Positions 50,092 through 60,468 of a stretch of 64,000 bases of DNA are shown here, piece after piece. Both the position numbers and the translations under genes were made by a program. How positions within the stretch are numbered: position 1 is the first letter of the stretch; the number at the start of each line of letters is the position of its first letter. The DNA is taken from positions 1 through 64,000 of the forward strand of contig NZ_KQ948944.1 of NCBI RefSeq assembly GCF_001514235.1, written 5' to 3'. This DNA comes from Streptomyces caeruleatus. Lineage in GTDB: Bacteria > Actinomycetota > Actinomycetes > Streptomycetales > Streptomycetaceae. The notes under the pieces are model-generated. The model was not told the origin of the DNA, made no database searches, and worked only from the letters and a program-made list of their open reading frames with translations.

Positions 50092-52521
50092 TCACGTGGC
50101 AGTCCCGCGGTTGATGGGCTGTTCGGTCCAGATGGTCTTTCCGTACCGTCCGTAGCGGCTGCCCCAACGGGTGGTGAGCTGGGCTACGAGGAACAGCCCA
50201 CGGCCCCCTTCATCGGTCCAGCGGGCTCTGCGCAGGCGGGGCTGGGTGGTGCTGGGGTCGGTGACCTCGCAGATCAGCCTGTCCTCACGGATCAGCCGCA
50301 ACCCCACCGGGCCGCCCGCGTAGCGGATGGCGTTGGTCACCAGTTCACTGACGATGAGTTCGGTGGTGAAGGCGAGGTCGTCGAGGCCCCAGGCCGACAG
50401 CCGGTCGGCGATGGCGCCCCTGGCCTTGGCCACGACGGCAGGGTCGGCGGGGAACTCCCAGTGCGCGGTGTCGTCCGTGGAGAGCACGCGCGTGCGGGCG
50501 AGCAACAACGTCACGTCGTCGCGGGGTGGGGCGTCACCGAGGAGGGAGAACACGTCGCGACCGGCGTCGTTCAGAGAGTGTCCCGAGCGACAGTGAGCGG
50601 CGAGGCTGCTCACCAGACGCCGTGTGCCGGTATCGATGTCGATGTCGACGCCCTGGACCAGGCCGTCGGTGTACAGGGCGAGGACGCTGCCGGGCTCAAG
50701 AGTGATCGTGGCGCTCTCGAAAGGCATGCCGCCGACCCCCAGAGGTGGGCCGGGCGAGAGCCCGAGGAGCCGTGCGGTGCCCCCTGGCTGGACGCACACG
50801 GGGGGCGGGTGTCCGGCGCTGGCCATGGTGCAGCGGCCGCTGGTCGGGTCGTAGACGGCGTACAGGCACGTGCCGCCGATGCTGTCCTGGGCATCGGTTG
50901 TCTCGGTCGCGAGTCGTTGGACGAGGCCGTCGAGGTGCGTCAGGAGTTCTGTGGGGTCGAGGTCCAGATCGGCGAGGGTCTGGACGGCGGTGCGCAAGCG
51001 GCCCATGGTGGCGGTCGCGTGCAGGCCGTGACCGATGACGTCCCCGACGACCAGGGCCACGCGCAGCGATGGCAGGTGGATGACATCGAACCAGTCGCCG
51101 CCGATCTCCGCCCCGCCGCCGGCGGGCTGGTAGAGACCCACCGTATCGGCAGCTGTGGTGCTGGTGGTGGCCTGCGGAAGCAGGTGCCGCTGGAGGGCGA
51201 TGGCGGCGCGGCGCTCGTGGGTGTACCGGCGGGCGTTGTCCACGCTCAGGGCCGCCCGGGAGGCGATCTCTGTCAGCACACCCGAGTCCACGTCGTCGAA
51301 GGCGTCCGGCTTCTCGGTGCGCCAGACGACGACGAGACCGAGCACCAGTCCTCGGGCGTACAGCGGTGACGACATGAACGAGTGCCCGTGCTCAGGGATG
51401 AAGAGCGGTTCCAGTTCCGGTATGTGGAACATGGGGTGTTCCGTTCGATGGCCAGTGACGGCTTTGCCGCGTTGCAGGTGCTGCATGATGGGGCCGTCCG
51501 GCAGTGGGGGATATTCCGCGAGAGGTGGCAGGAGCCGGGAGGGCCAGGTACCGGAGGCCGATGCCACTGCGGCACGACGCATGTGCCACCGGCCGCCGCC
51601 GACCAGTTTGGGTGGCTCGTCCCCTTCGAACACAGCGTCGGCGAGCACCACCCATGCCAGATCACCGAGGGAGGTGACCAGGATCTCCGCCAGGTCCTGT
51701 GCGGTGCGGTTGACGTCGAGGGACGCGCCGATCCTTTCCGCCGCCGCGTGCCGCAGGGCCAGGTGGCGGCGGATGCGCTCCTGCTCGCTGATGTCGGTGA
51801 AGACCGTGGCGACACCGGTCGGGTGCCCGGACGCGTTCTCCAGCTGGAAGGCGGACAGGGACATGGTCCGCCGCCGTCCAGGAGGCAGCGGCCACCGCAG
51901 ACGGCCAGGTCGCCCGACGAGTGGCACGCCCGTGTCCAGTACCTGGCGAAGCGCCGCCTCGGTGGCTTCGACTTCCTCGGGAGAGAGAATGTCCCGCAAA
52001 GCGCCGACAGGCCAGGGCGTTCCGGTGAACGTCCGCAAGGTGGCGTCAGCCCGCGCGATGTTCAGGTCGGTGTCGTGGACGCAGACAACGATGCGGCCCT
52101 GGCGGAACAGACCTCCCAGAGACCAGGCATCTCCTTCGTCCGCCACGAGGTGGCTGGGGGCCGCCAGGACGACGTACTCGCCACCCTCCAGCGCCAGCGC
52201 GTGAAAGACCACCTCCACCGTGCTGCCCGACCGGTGCCGGAGCCGCGCCTGACCTGTCCCCGGGAACAACGACCGACGCCGAACGTTCCCCCAGGGGTAG
52301 GCGAGGGCATCGGCGAACAGCTCCCAGACCAGGTGGCCGCAGACCTCCTCGCTGGTGCGGCCCAGTAGTTCCGTCGCGGCACGAGACCAGCGGAGGATGG
52401 TGCCCTCGCTGCCGAGGACGGCGGTCGCCAGAGCAGTGTGGCTGGCAGCCCGGCGGCTGGAGCGACTGGCCGAGGCGTTCATGTCCATCCCATGTCCCAT
52501 TATGTGCGCCATACATACCAT
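50092..52521 (-). CDS. PAS-GAF-SpoIIE phosphatase with C-terminal kinase-like ATPase domain
   Basis: A 809-residue Streptomyces signalling protein. Order of domains: PAS (about 30-115), second PAS (about 135-255), GAF (about 270-430), SpoIIE/PP2C phosphatase (about 450-650, with GGDWFDVIHL and LVVGDVIGHG metal-binding Asp segments), and HATPase_c_2 anti-sigma-type domain (about 675-805, with ELVTNAIRYAG and DEGGRGLFLV). Such proteins control sigma factors through anti-anti-sigma proteins by combining phosphatase and kinase functions. It converges on the thiolase gene with a 22-bp gap. Signals sensed by the PAS and GAF domains are unknown. Confidence 0.93.
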   Translation of the reverse strand: MVCMAHIMGHGMDMNASASRSSRRAASHTALATAVLGSEGTILRWSRAATELLGRTSEEVCGHLVWELFADALAYPWGNVRRRSLFPGTGQARLRHRSGSTVEVVFHALALEGGEYVVLAAPSHLVADEGDAWSLGGLFRQGRIVVCVHDTDLNIARADATLRTFTGTPWPVGALRDILSPEEVEATEAALRQVLDTGVPLVGRPGRLRWPLPPGRRRTMSLSAFQLENASGHPTGVATVFTDISEQERIRRHLALRHAAAERIGASLDVNRTAQDLAEILVTSLGDLAWVVLADAVFEGDEPPKLVGGGRWHMRRAAVASASGTWPSRLLPPLAEYPPLPDGPIMQHLQRGKAVTGHRTEHPMFHIPELEPLFIPEHGHSFMSSPLYARGLVLGLVVVWRTEKPDAFDDVDSGVLTEIASRAALSVDNARRYTHERRAAIALQRHLLPQATTSTTAADTVGLYQPAGGGAEIGGDWFDVIHLPSLRVALVVGDVIGHGLHATATMGRLRTAVQTLADLDLDPTELLTHLDGLVQRLATETTDAQDSIGGTCLYAVYDPTSGRCTMASAGHPPPVCVQPGGTARLLGLSPGPPLGVGGMPFESATITLEPGSVLALYTDGLVQGVDIDIDTGTRRLVSSLAAHCRSGHSLNDAGRDVFSLLGDAPPRDDVTLLLARTRVLSTDDTAHWEFPADPAVVAKARGAIADRLSAWGLDDLAFTTELIVSELVTNAIRYAGGPVGLRLIREDRLICEVTDPSTTQPRLRRARWTDEGGRGLFLVAQLTTRWGSRYGRYGKTIWTEQPINRGTAT

Positions 52522-52867
52522 ATTGGCTCTATCAGAGCTCGAGGGCGTCGTGCCGATGCGTCTTCTGGGTGGCTGGTGCCATCGGCAATGTCAGGGCGGC
52601 CCACTCTGGGACACTCTCCGGCGGCCGGGGAGTCACTCGCAGTGACGTTGGCGAGGGAGGAGCCTGTATCGGTCGGGCGTCGTCACGCCTGTGCGATCTC
52701 GATGACGGTGCCGGCACAAGGCGCTGGCCTGGGGTTTCTTTGTTTCGTGCTGGGTGATGTGTCGGTGGATCCGCAGCCAAATGAGAATTTCGGCACGTAC
52801 GGCTTCCCACTTGGATGCCATGGGGGTTTGCCGCGCCGTCATGGCGCTGAAAGGCGGGCCGGATGCG

Positions 52868-53416
52868 ATGGGCGGACTGTCGTCGAGCAAGGCCGGTATC
52901 CGACATGACCGAAGTAGTCATGTTGCGTGGCGCCGGCTGCGCGGACCGGATGGCCGGCCCGCACTCGCGGTCACGATGACCGCGGTGATGCTGGCGTCCG
53001 TCATCGTCCCTGGCTCCGGTGTTCGCTACGTCGGAGCAGCCGTCCTGACCGTGCTCGCCGGTGCCGTCTTCATAGCCCGGCTCGCCAGTCACGAAGGCGT
53101 GGTGGAAGTTCATCGCGCGATCGGTGCCGTGATCATGGGGGCAGCCCTCGCATTCGGGCAAGCGATGCCCTCGCACAGGGGAGCGCCACCGTCGATGCCC
53201 GACATGCCCAACATGAGCATGTCGGGCATGCCCACGTCGGCATCCGGCGCCACCACCGCGCCCCATCTGGTCGTGGTAGCGGCGGTCCTGGTCTACCTCG
53301 CGTGGACGGCCGTCGCTGTCGTTCGGCTCTGTGCGCGTTCCCGCAGGCGACTCCTGAGCGCCGAGTACCTTGCCATGGCGACGAGCCTGACGATCATGGT
53401 GTTCGGCATGGACTGA
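52868..53416 (+). CDS. DUF5134-like Met-rich membrane protein
   Basis: Small integral membrane protein (about 180 residues from the ATG at 52868; the start is uncertain). I see about five hydrophobic segments, including TMTAVMLASVIVPG, YVGAAVLTVLAGAVFIARL and HLVVVAAVLVYLAWTAVAVV. The third loop is a Met-rich stretch (MPDMPNMSMSGMP) with a preceding His, as in DUF5134 proteins and reminiscent of copper-binding loops. Function is not established; metal binding is inference from composition. Confidence 0.7.
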   Translation: MGGLSSSKAGIRHDRSSHVAWRRLRGPDGRPALAVTMTAVMLASVIVPGSGVRYVGAAVLTVLAGAVFIARLASHEGVVEVHRAIGAVIMGAALAFGQAMPSHRGAPPSMPDMPNMSMSGMPTSASGATTAPHLVVVAAVLVYLAWTAVAVVRLCARSRRRLLSAEYLAMATSLTIMVFGMD

Positions 53417-53477
53417 CCCCGCTGGTCGAGGGGAGATCTCACCACGAAGGCCCTGGCGTGTACGCCCGGTCCGCCGG

Positions 53478-54512
53478 TCACCCGGCTTTCAGCCTGCGTA
53501 CCGATTGGCGGATCACCAGTTGGGTGCTCAGGACCACGTGATCGTCGCTGGTGATGCGCTCACCGCGTTCCAGCGCCAGCCTCACCGCCGTACGGCCGAG
53601 ATCCTCGTACGGAACCCTGACCGAAGTGAGCCACGGGCTGAGGTCCGCAGCGAAGGGGACGTCGTCGAAGCCCACCAACGAGACGTCCCCGGGGACATCG
53701 AGGCCTTGGTCTCGGAGCGCGGCCAGTGCCCCGAGCGCCACCATGTCGGTGCCCGCGACGATGCCGGTGAAGTCGCCTCTCTTCAGTGCGTCCCGTGTGC
53801 GCTGGTAGCCGGAGACACGGGTGTACGGGCCGGGGATGTCCAGCTCCTCCGCGTACTCCACCCCGTGCGCGCGCAGAGCGTGCAGAAACCCCTCCCGCCG
53901 CCGGCTCGCAGTGCTCAGCTGGGGATCGCCGCCCAGGAAGAGGATGCGGCGGTGGCCCTGGACGAGCAGGTGATCGGCAGCCTGGAAGGCACCTCCTCGG
54001 TTGTCGTAGTCCACGACAGTCACCGGGAGATCCCCGGGCAGCGACGGGCGGCCCACGAGCACGAGACGGGACCCGGCGGCGTCCAACGCCCGCACGTACT
54101 CGGCCATGCGCTGGAAATATGCCTCGTCCTGCACCGCTCCGCCGACAGGCAGGACCGCGGCCACGTGCTGCTCGCGCATGAGCTGCACCAGGTCGTCCTC
54201 GCGTTCCGTGTCCCCGTGGGTGGCGCACACCAGGCTCAACCGGCCCCGCAGGGCTGCCTCCTGCTCGACCCCCGCGGCGACATGGGCGAGCGAGGGACCC
54301 GTGATGTCCCTCAGCACCAGGGCGATGGGGCCGGCGACCCGCCCGGAGCGCCTTGGCGTGCACGTTCACCACATAGCGAAGCGACTCCACCGCTGCCATG
54401 ACACGTTCGCGCGTAGCGGCGGAGACGGGATAGTTGCCGGCCAGCGTTCTGGAAACGGTTGCTACGGAGACACCTGCCTGCGCCGCGACATCACGGATCG
54501 TGCTCGGGCCAT
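53478..54512 (-). pseudogene. LacI-family regulator with two frameshifts
   Basis: The sugar-binding domain ([18 protein letters not shown] to the stop) is one long frame. The helix-turn-helix [20 protein letters not shown] is in a different frame that has no start codon. They join near 54340, where [12 protein letters not shown] shifts to VAGPIALVL by one base. The start MARA at 54512 again is one base out of frame with TIRD, near 54500. LacI proteins repress sugar-use genes and release on sugar binding. Two single-base lesions break it, or the assembly is wrong there. Candidate operators nearby remain. Confidence 0.8.
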
Positions 54513-54661
54513 CCTCACCTGCAGAGCTGCTTCGCCGACGCTTGGCAGCTCAGGGGCCAGTACTCGCAGCCGATTCATTCCCATTCACGGTCACGCTCCG
54601 ACGTTACTGCATCCGGCACCCTCACGGACCCTCTGAAGCGACTGCTCGCACGGCGAGAGGA

Positions 54662-54673
54662 GTAATCGTTTAC
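54662..54673. promoter_or_regulatory. LacI-type operator candidate
   Basis: GTAATCGTTTAC, a 12-bp palindrome around a central CG, typical of LacI-family operators. It lies between the regulator gene and GH127 and shares ten positions in a row with the site at 57998 (opposite orientation). Confidence 0.55.
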
Positions 54674-54742
54674 CATCCTGTTTCCTGCCCCACCAGTCGA
54701 ATGACTGCGGAGAGACAGGGACTCTTCGCATCCTGGCTGCCG

Positions 54743-56592
54743 CTATCCGCGGCCGGCCAGCGGAAGCCAGACCCGCATGGCACCCGCCTCGCGGTTGGCC
54801 CAGGCGTAGTACGGCACCGCCGTCAGCTCGACGCTCTCCCGGACCTGGCCCGAAGCCGCCGAGGTGTACTGCGGGTAGGGCCAGTCGGCGGACGTTTCGT
54901 CGGCGGGGAGCTGACAACCCGAGACGGTCACCGTGCTCACCCCGCCGAGCAGTTCGGGGCGACTGCGAACGGTCAGTGGTGCGTTCGGAACCACGGCAAC
55001 CGTGTCCGGGTCCAGGCGCTCGGGTTGGTCGGTCTGCTCCAGGCAGTAGACGAGCGGACCGCGTTCGATGGCGGCACAGCCTCGGACGGCGTCGACGCGC
55101 GCGGGAGGGACGGTGAGCCGGGCCGGCATGGCGAGGTCGAGGCGGACTGTGTCGCCGGGGGTGAACTCGCGGGTGATCCGCAGCCAGCCTTCCTCCGCCC
55201 CGCCTTCGATGACGGTGCCGTTCATGGTCAGGGTGTGGCCCGCGCACCACGCCGGCAGGCGCAGGGAGAGGGTGCGGGGCAGGGCGGTGGGAGCGTCGTC
55301 GACGGTGACCGTCACCGTGCCGTCCCACGGGTACTCCGTCGTCACCCGCACGGTCAGCCCGTCACCGCCGTAGAGGCCGGTGGCGTACTGATGCAGCCGC
55401 AGACCGCTGTCGTCAGTCGTTGCCATGTAGTGCGGGAGGCCCGCGAGCAGGCGCATCACGTTGGGCGGGCAGCACGCGCAGCGGAACCAGGGCGTGCGGT
55501 GGGCGCTCTGGTCCCCGGGGCGTTCATGCGAACGGGCCCGCCGGTGGAGTGGGTTGACGTACAGCCAGGTGCGGCCGTCGAGGCCGGCGCCGGCGAGGAA
55601 GCCGTTGAACAGGGTGCGCTCGACGAGGTCCGAGTAGCGGGCCTCGCCGGTGAGCAGGGCCATGCGCCAGGAGAAGTGGACGGAGGCGATGGCGGCGCAG
55701 GCCTCGGCGTAGGCGCGGTCGGCGGGCAGTTCGTGGGCGTCGCCGAATGCCTCCCAGTCGTGCCGGGAACCGACGGCGCCGGTGAGGTAGGTCTTGGTCG
55801 TGACCATGTCCCGCCACAGCCGCTCCAGAGCCGTACGGAGCTCGGTGTCCCCGGTCTCCGCGGCCAGATCGGCGGCTCCGGCGAGGAGGTAGAGCTGGCG
55901 TACGGCGTGGCCGGTGACCTCGTCCGCCGCGCGGATCGGCGTGTGGTCCTGCCAGTACTCGGGTCCCGGGTCGCGGTCGTGGCCCCGGTCGGCGCCGGAG
56001 GAGAGGGTGCCGTGTCCGCGGCGTTCCAGGAAGTAGCGGGCGAGGTCCAAGTACCGCTTCTCGTCGGTCGTCCGGTGGAGTTCGACGAGGGCGGTCTCCA
56101 CCTCGGGGTGGCCGCAGACCGTGTCCACTTGCTTGCCGGGACCGAAGACGGAGTCGATGTGGTCGGCGAGTCGGCGGGCCACGTCGAGCAGCCGGTGGGA
56201 GCCGGTGGCCCGGTGGTGGGCCACGGCGGCCTGGATCAGATGTCCCGCGCAGTACAGCTCGTGCCCCCAGCCCGGCTCGGTCCAGGGGATGCCGCCGCCG
56301 AGCTGGTAGTACGTCTGGAGGTAGCCGTCTTCGCGCTGAGCGGCGGCGATCAGCTCGACGATGGCTTCGACCTCGGCGGCGAGTGTCTCCTCGGGGGTGT
56401 CCGCGAGCTGCCAGCAGGCGGCTTCCAGCCACTTGTAGACGTCGGAGTCCTGGAATCGGCGAGGGAGACCTGGGCGTTGACCCGGCGGCGTTCGGCCCAG
56501 AAACCACCCTCGATGCGGGCGACGGAAGCGGGACGCAGGGAGGAGACGGCGCGCGCGGAGGGATGGACCGGTCCGGTGTGGGTGGTGCTCAA
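54743..56592 (-). pseudogene. GH127 beta-L-arabinofuranosidase, internal deletion
   Basis: GH127 releases beta-linked L-arabinofuranose, using a Zn-bound Cys nucleophile. The N-terminus from 56592 (RIEGGFWAERRRVNAQVSL) is in one frame. About 30 residues, including the expected LEEAGN segment, are lost near 56455, and FQDSDVYKWLEA continues in another frame. From there the long frame is complete: DSYTGHA-like catalytic barrel, EACAAIASVHF near the middle, the CACCPPNVMRL Cys motif that holds nucleophile and Zn ligands, and a beta domain to the stop. A truncated product may still form from within, but the gene as read is broken. Confidence 0.85.
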
Positions 56593-56715
56593 GGGGGCCT
56601 CCGGAGGAAGGGGGTACGGGCTGAGGTGAGGCGACGGGGTGGCGACGGGACGGGCGTCGCGTGGGCCCGGCGGGCGGACGTCGTCCCCGGCCCCGCCGCG
56701 CAGGCATCGGAGCCC

Positions 56716-57729
56716 TCAGGCGCTGATCTCCAGTTCAGCCCGATGGACCGGGTGGGCCGGGGACAGCCCCGTCGTCATGCGCTCCAGTTCCGTCACGACC
56801 GTGCCGCCGAGGCGGGCCAGTTCGTTGCCGAGGGAGCCGGCGATGTGCGGCGTGAGGAACACGTTCGGAAGGCGGTAGAGCGGGGAGTCCGGGGGCAGCG
56901 GCTCGGGGTCGGTGACGTCGAGGATCGCGCTGAGCCGGCCGCTCACCAGTTCCTCGGTGAGCGCGGTGTGGTCGATGAGGGCGCCCCGTGAGGTGTTGAT
57001 CAGGACGCCGCCGTCGGGGATGAGCGCCAGCCGCTCGCGGTTGAGCATGCGGTGGGTCTGCGGGATGTCGGGGGCGTGCACGCTGACGATGTCACTGGTG
57101 CGCAGCAACTCGTCGAGGTCCAGCGGGACCGCGCCCAGCTCCGCGGCCTCGGCGGCGTCGACGTAGGGGTCGTAGAGGCTCACCGACAGGTCGAAGGGCC
57201 GCAGCAGTTCCAGGAGCCGGCGGCCCACCCGGGAGGCGCCGATCAGGCCGACCCGGCGGCCGAGGTTGCCGACCGTCGCGTATTCCGTCGGAGCGGGATA
57301 GACGTGCTCGGCCCGGAAGCGTTCGCGCAGTCCGAAGGCGTCCTTGCCGGCCAGCAGGATCATGGCGAGCGTGTACTCGGCCACCGGCAGGGCGTTGGCC
57401 TGCACCGCGCTGGAGAGGGTGAGGCCACGCTCCCAGAACGGCTCACCCACGAGGTGGCGGACGCTGCCTCCGGCATGCAGGACGGCGCGCAGCCGCGGCG
57501 CCGCCGCCAGTGTCTGCGCGCCGAGGTGCGGGCAGCCCCAGCCGGTGACCAGCACTTCGGCGCGGGCCAGGGCCTCGGCCACGGCGGGATCGGAGAAGTC
57601 CTGGACGACGAGCATGGGATCGACCCGCGCCAGTTGCTGGAGGCGGGTCATCAGCGGAGGCGGGAAGAGCTCGGGCAAGTGCACTGGATTCATGGCGAAG
57701 AGGACGAACGGCTGCACTGACGTATGCAT
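56716..57729 (-). CDS. D-2-hydroxyacid dehydrogenase family protein
   Basis: A 337-residue NAD-dependent dehydrogenase starting at the ATG at 57729. The nucleotide fold has VGLIGASRVGRRLLELL and the acidic YDPYVDAAE end of strand 2. Catalytic residues are Arg in INTSRGALID, Glu in DVTDPEPLP and His in LTPHIAG. It reduces 2-keto acids or oxidises hydroxy acids, sugar-derived in this setting. It is last gene but one of the leftward arm and diverges from the sugar-transport genes at 58111. The frame is intact. Confidence 0.9.
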   Translation of the reverse strand: MHTSVQPFVLFAMNPVHLPELFPPPLMTRLQQLARVDPMLVVQDFSDPAVAEALARAEVLVTGWGCPHLGAQTLAAAPRLRAVLHAGGSVRHLVGEPFWERGLTLSSAVQANALPVAEYTLAMILLAGKDAFGLRERFRAEHVYPAPTEYATVGNLGRRVGLIGASRVGRRLLELLRPFDLSVSLYDPYVDAAEAAELGAVPLDLDELLRTSDIVSVHAPDIPQTHRMLNRERLALIPDGGVLINTSRGALIDHTALTEELVSGRLSAILDVTDPEPLPPDSPLYRLPNVFLTPHIAGSLGNELARLGGTVVTELERMTTGLSPAHPVHRAELEISA

Positions 57730-58110
57730 GGTGCTCCTGGGGAGAGGGCGCGCAGGGCCGATGGGCGACAAGCCCGAGCGTCGGCCGCCACAGTAAACGT
57801 ATTCTACGGTAGAAGCCTGAAAGAGCTGGGTGACCAGCACTGCGACATGGGTGCGTCACAGAGAGTCCGCACCCGCCCCGAGATGACGCGAACCACACTG
57901 GTCAACACCTCGGCTGGCAACGTTCTTGCAAGTCAGACGAAACAATCCGGCACCGCCCCTTGTGGATCCGGCTCCCTCAGTCGCACGGTCCACAGCAGCA
58001 AACGATTACCGCTCTCGCCGCGCAGTACCGGTTTCTCTCCCCTCGCGTCGCCCCGACCGCGCCGTCTCCCCCACGCGCAGGCGCCGTCCCGTTCCTTTCG
58101 TGGAGGACCG
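57730..58110. promoter_or_regulatory. Divergent control region with two LacI-type sites
   Basis: Non-coding. It contains the operator candidate GCAAACGATTAC at 57998-58009, nearly identical to the site at 54662, and a weaker copy GTAAACGTATTC at 57793-57804. Both leftward dehydrogenase and rightward transporter promoters should lie here. Confidence 0.6.
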
Positions 58111-59439
58111 ATGTCCAAGTCCCGTATCCGCCCCAGAGTTCTTGTCCCGTTGGCCGCCGCCGCTTCTCTCTCCCTGCTGCTGACCGCCTGCTCGGACGAC
58201 TCCGGCTCCGAAGCCTCGTCGACCACCAAGGGCGACGTCACGCTGGAGTTCTGGAGCTGGACGGACGGCATCGAGGCGCAGACCAAGGTGTGGAACAAGG
58301 AGCACCCCGAGACGCAGATCAAGTTCGTCAACGCCGCCGGCGACACCGCCTACCAGAAGCTGCGGGCCGCGGTGAACGCGGGCACCGCGCCCTGTCTGTC
58401 CAAGATGGATGGGATGAACCTGGCGAACTTCGCCGCCGACGGACTGCTGACCGACGTCAGCGACTTCGCGGCCAAGTACAAGGACGCGTACACGGTCGCC
58501 GCATGGAACGCCGTCAGCCCCGGCGGCACCACTTTCGGCATTCCGATGGGGTCGTCGCCGCTGTTCACGGCCTACCGCGCGGACCTGTTCCAGAAGTACG
58601 GGATCCAGGCCCCGAAGACCTGGAACGACCTGATCGCCGCCGGCAAGAAGGTCCAGCAGAAGAACAAGAACGTCAAGATCTACAACATGGCGGGCGAAGA
58701 CCCGAGCACCCTCGTCGACCTGTCCTGGGAGGCCGGCGCCCAGTGGTACAGGGTGGACGGCGACCACTGGGTCGTGGACTTCACCTCCCCCGAGGCGCTC
58801 AAGGCCGGTGACATCGTCCAGCAACTCGTCGACAACGACCTCGCCTCCAGCGCGTCGTACGCCGACCCGGGTGTCTTCAAGACCTGGGACCTCGGCAAGA
58901 CCATCGCGATGACCACCTCGACCTGGCGGCTGCCGATCTACGACACCAACTTCCCGAAGTCCAAGGGCAAGTGGCAGCTCGCCGACTCGCCGGTCTTCGA
59001 CATCGCGAAGCCGCAGACCTCCAGCAACTTCGACACCACCGGCGTCCTCAAGGGCTGCAAGCACCCCGACCGCGCCGCCGAGTTCGCCGCCTGGCTGAGC
59101 AGCACCAAGGAGTCCCTGACGGCACTCACCGACTCGGTTTCCAAGTCGGGCCTCTTCCCCGCGGTCAAGGACGTCTCGCCGTACGTCGACAAGATCATCC
59201 CGACGGAGATGTTCAACGGGAGGTCGGACAGCGCGCAGGTGATCACCACGGCCGCCTCGCGGGTCGGCGAGCAGTGGCAGTACGGCCCGAACTACGCGGC
59301 GATGTACTCCGAAATGCAGAAGCAGTGGGGCCAGGTCACGAAGAAGCAGCTGACGGTCAAGGACATGCTGACCTCGCTGCAGAAGTGGACCGTGGACGAC
59401 CTCAACCGCAAGGGCATCAAGGCCGTCGCGGGCAGCTGA
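58111..59439 (+). CDS. ABC sugar-binding lipoprotein
   Basis: Extracellular solute-binding protein family 1, 442 residues. The ATG at 58111 has AGGA upstream. The lipoprotein signal runs to the lipobox LLTAC at about residue 25, so the mature protein is anchored through that Cys. Residues following form a two-domain sugar-binding fold (LEFWSWTDG, VNAGTAPCLSKMDGM). It delivers a sugar, possibly an arabinose oligomer given GH127, to the permeases next door. No ATPase gene is seen; such importers often use the shared MsiK ATPase. Confidence 0.93.
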   Translation: MSKSRIRPRVLVPLAAAASLSLLLTACSDDSGSEASSTTKGDVTLEFWSWTDGIEAQTKVWNKEHPETQIKFVNAAGDTAYQKLRAAVNAGTAPCLSKMDGMNLANFAADGLLTDVSDFAAKYKDAYTVAAWNAVSPGGTTFGIPMGSSPLFTAYRADLFQKYGIQAPKTWNDLIAAGKKVQQKNKNVKIYNMAGEDPSTLVDLSWEAGAQWYRVDGDHWVVDFTSPEALKAGDIVQQLVDNDLASSASYADPGVFKTWDLGKTIAMTTSTWRLPIYDTNFPKSKGKWQLADSPVFDIAKPQTSSNFDTTGVLKGCKHPDRAAEFAAWLSSTKESLTALTDSVSKSGLFPAVKDVSPYVDKIIPTEMFNGRSDSAQVITTAASRVGEQWQYGPNYAAMYSEMQKQWGQVTKKQLTVKDMLTSLQKWTVDDLNRKGIKAVAGS

Positions 59440-59515
59440 CATCCCCCCGCAGGCCACACCTCTGTAGGCCCCATCTCTGTAGGCCGTCCTGTAGGCCCCA
59501 CCTCTGGAGACACCC

Positions 59516-60468
59516 GTGTCCACCCTGACGCGACCGCCGAAGGTCGCCACCGACTCCCCGGTCCGGCGGTCCTCCCCCCGCCGGGCCGGGAGCCGGGGAG
59601 CCCGCAAGGGGCTGCTGTTCGCGCTGCCCTTCCTGCTCGGCTTCCTGGCCACGTACGTCGTGCCGATCGGCTACGCCTTCAGCCAGAGCCTGCGGGAGAA
59701 GAAGAGCAGCGGTCTCGGCTTCGGCCCGACCCGGGTCGTCTTCACCGGCTTCTCCAACTTCGCCTCCATCCTCGGTGACGGTGACTTCTGGTCGAGCACG
59801 CTGCGCACCCTGCTGTTCAGCGCGGCGCAGATCACGGTGATGCTGGGCCTCGCGCTGTTGCTCGCCCTGCTCCTGGACGGAGTGGCCGCCCGCACGGTGC
59901 GGTTCTTCCGCGCGGCGCTGCTCATCCCGTACGTGGTGCCCGCCGTGGTGTCCACGGTGATGTGGCTGTTCCTGTACAGCCCGACGGGCAGTCCACTGCT
60001 CGACCTCGCGCACCGGGCGGGCACGGACGTCACGTTCTTCGGCGGCCTCAACACCTATCTCTCGCTGGGCAACCTGCTGACCTGGCAGGGAATCGGCTTC
60101 AACATGATCCTGATCTCCGCCTCGCTGCAGGCGCTGCCCCGCGAGCTGTACGAGGCGGCCCGGCTGGACGGGGCCAGAGAGTGGCGGATCGCCTGGTCGG
60201 TCAAGATCCCAACATCACCGGGATCCTGGTGCTGACCGGCATGTTCTCCCTGATCGGCCGGCTCCAGCTGTTCGCCGAACCGCTGCTGCTGTGGCAGATC
60301 GCACCGGAGTCGATCACCACCGACTTCACTCCGATGATGGAGATCTACGACAAGGCGTTCAAGACCGGTGACTACCAGTACGCCGCCGCCGAGTCACTGG
60401 TCCTGGCCGTGGTCACCGGCATCCTCGCCTTCGTTTTCTACCGGGTCACGAACAGGAACATGTCATGA
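59516..60468 (+). pseudogene. ABC sugar permease 1, frameshifted
   Basis: MalF/UgpA-type inner-membrane permease starting at GTG 59516. Six to seven helices are visible, beginning with LLFALPFLLGFLATYVV. The EAA loop ELYEAARLDGAREWRIAWSV is intact up to KIP. Near 60210 the frame changes and TGILVLTGMFSLIGRLQLF and the last helix continue in a second frame, with a few residues missing between. Native frame is broken here; an assembly error cannot be excluded. The stop overlaps the next start by 4 bp. Confidence 0.8.

Noticed and set aside
54434-56629. A 731-codon plus-strand open frame across LacI and GH127
   Set aside because: Antisense shadow; the minus strand encodes clear GH127 and LacI sequence.
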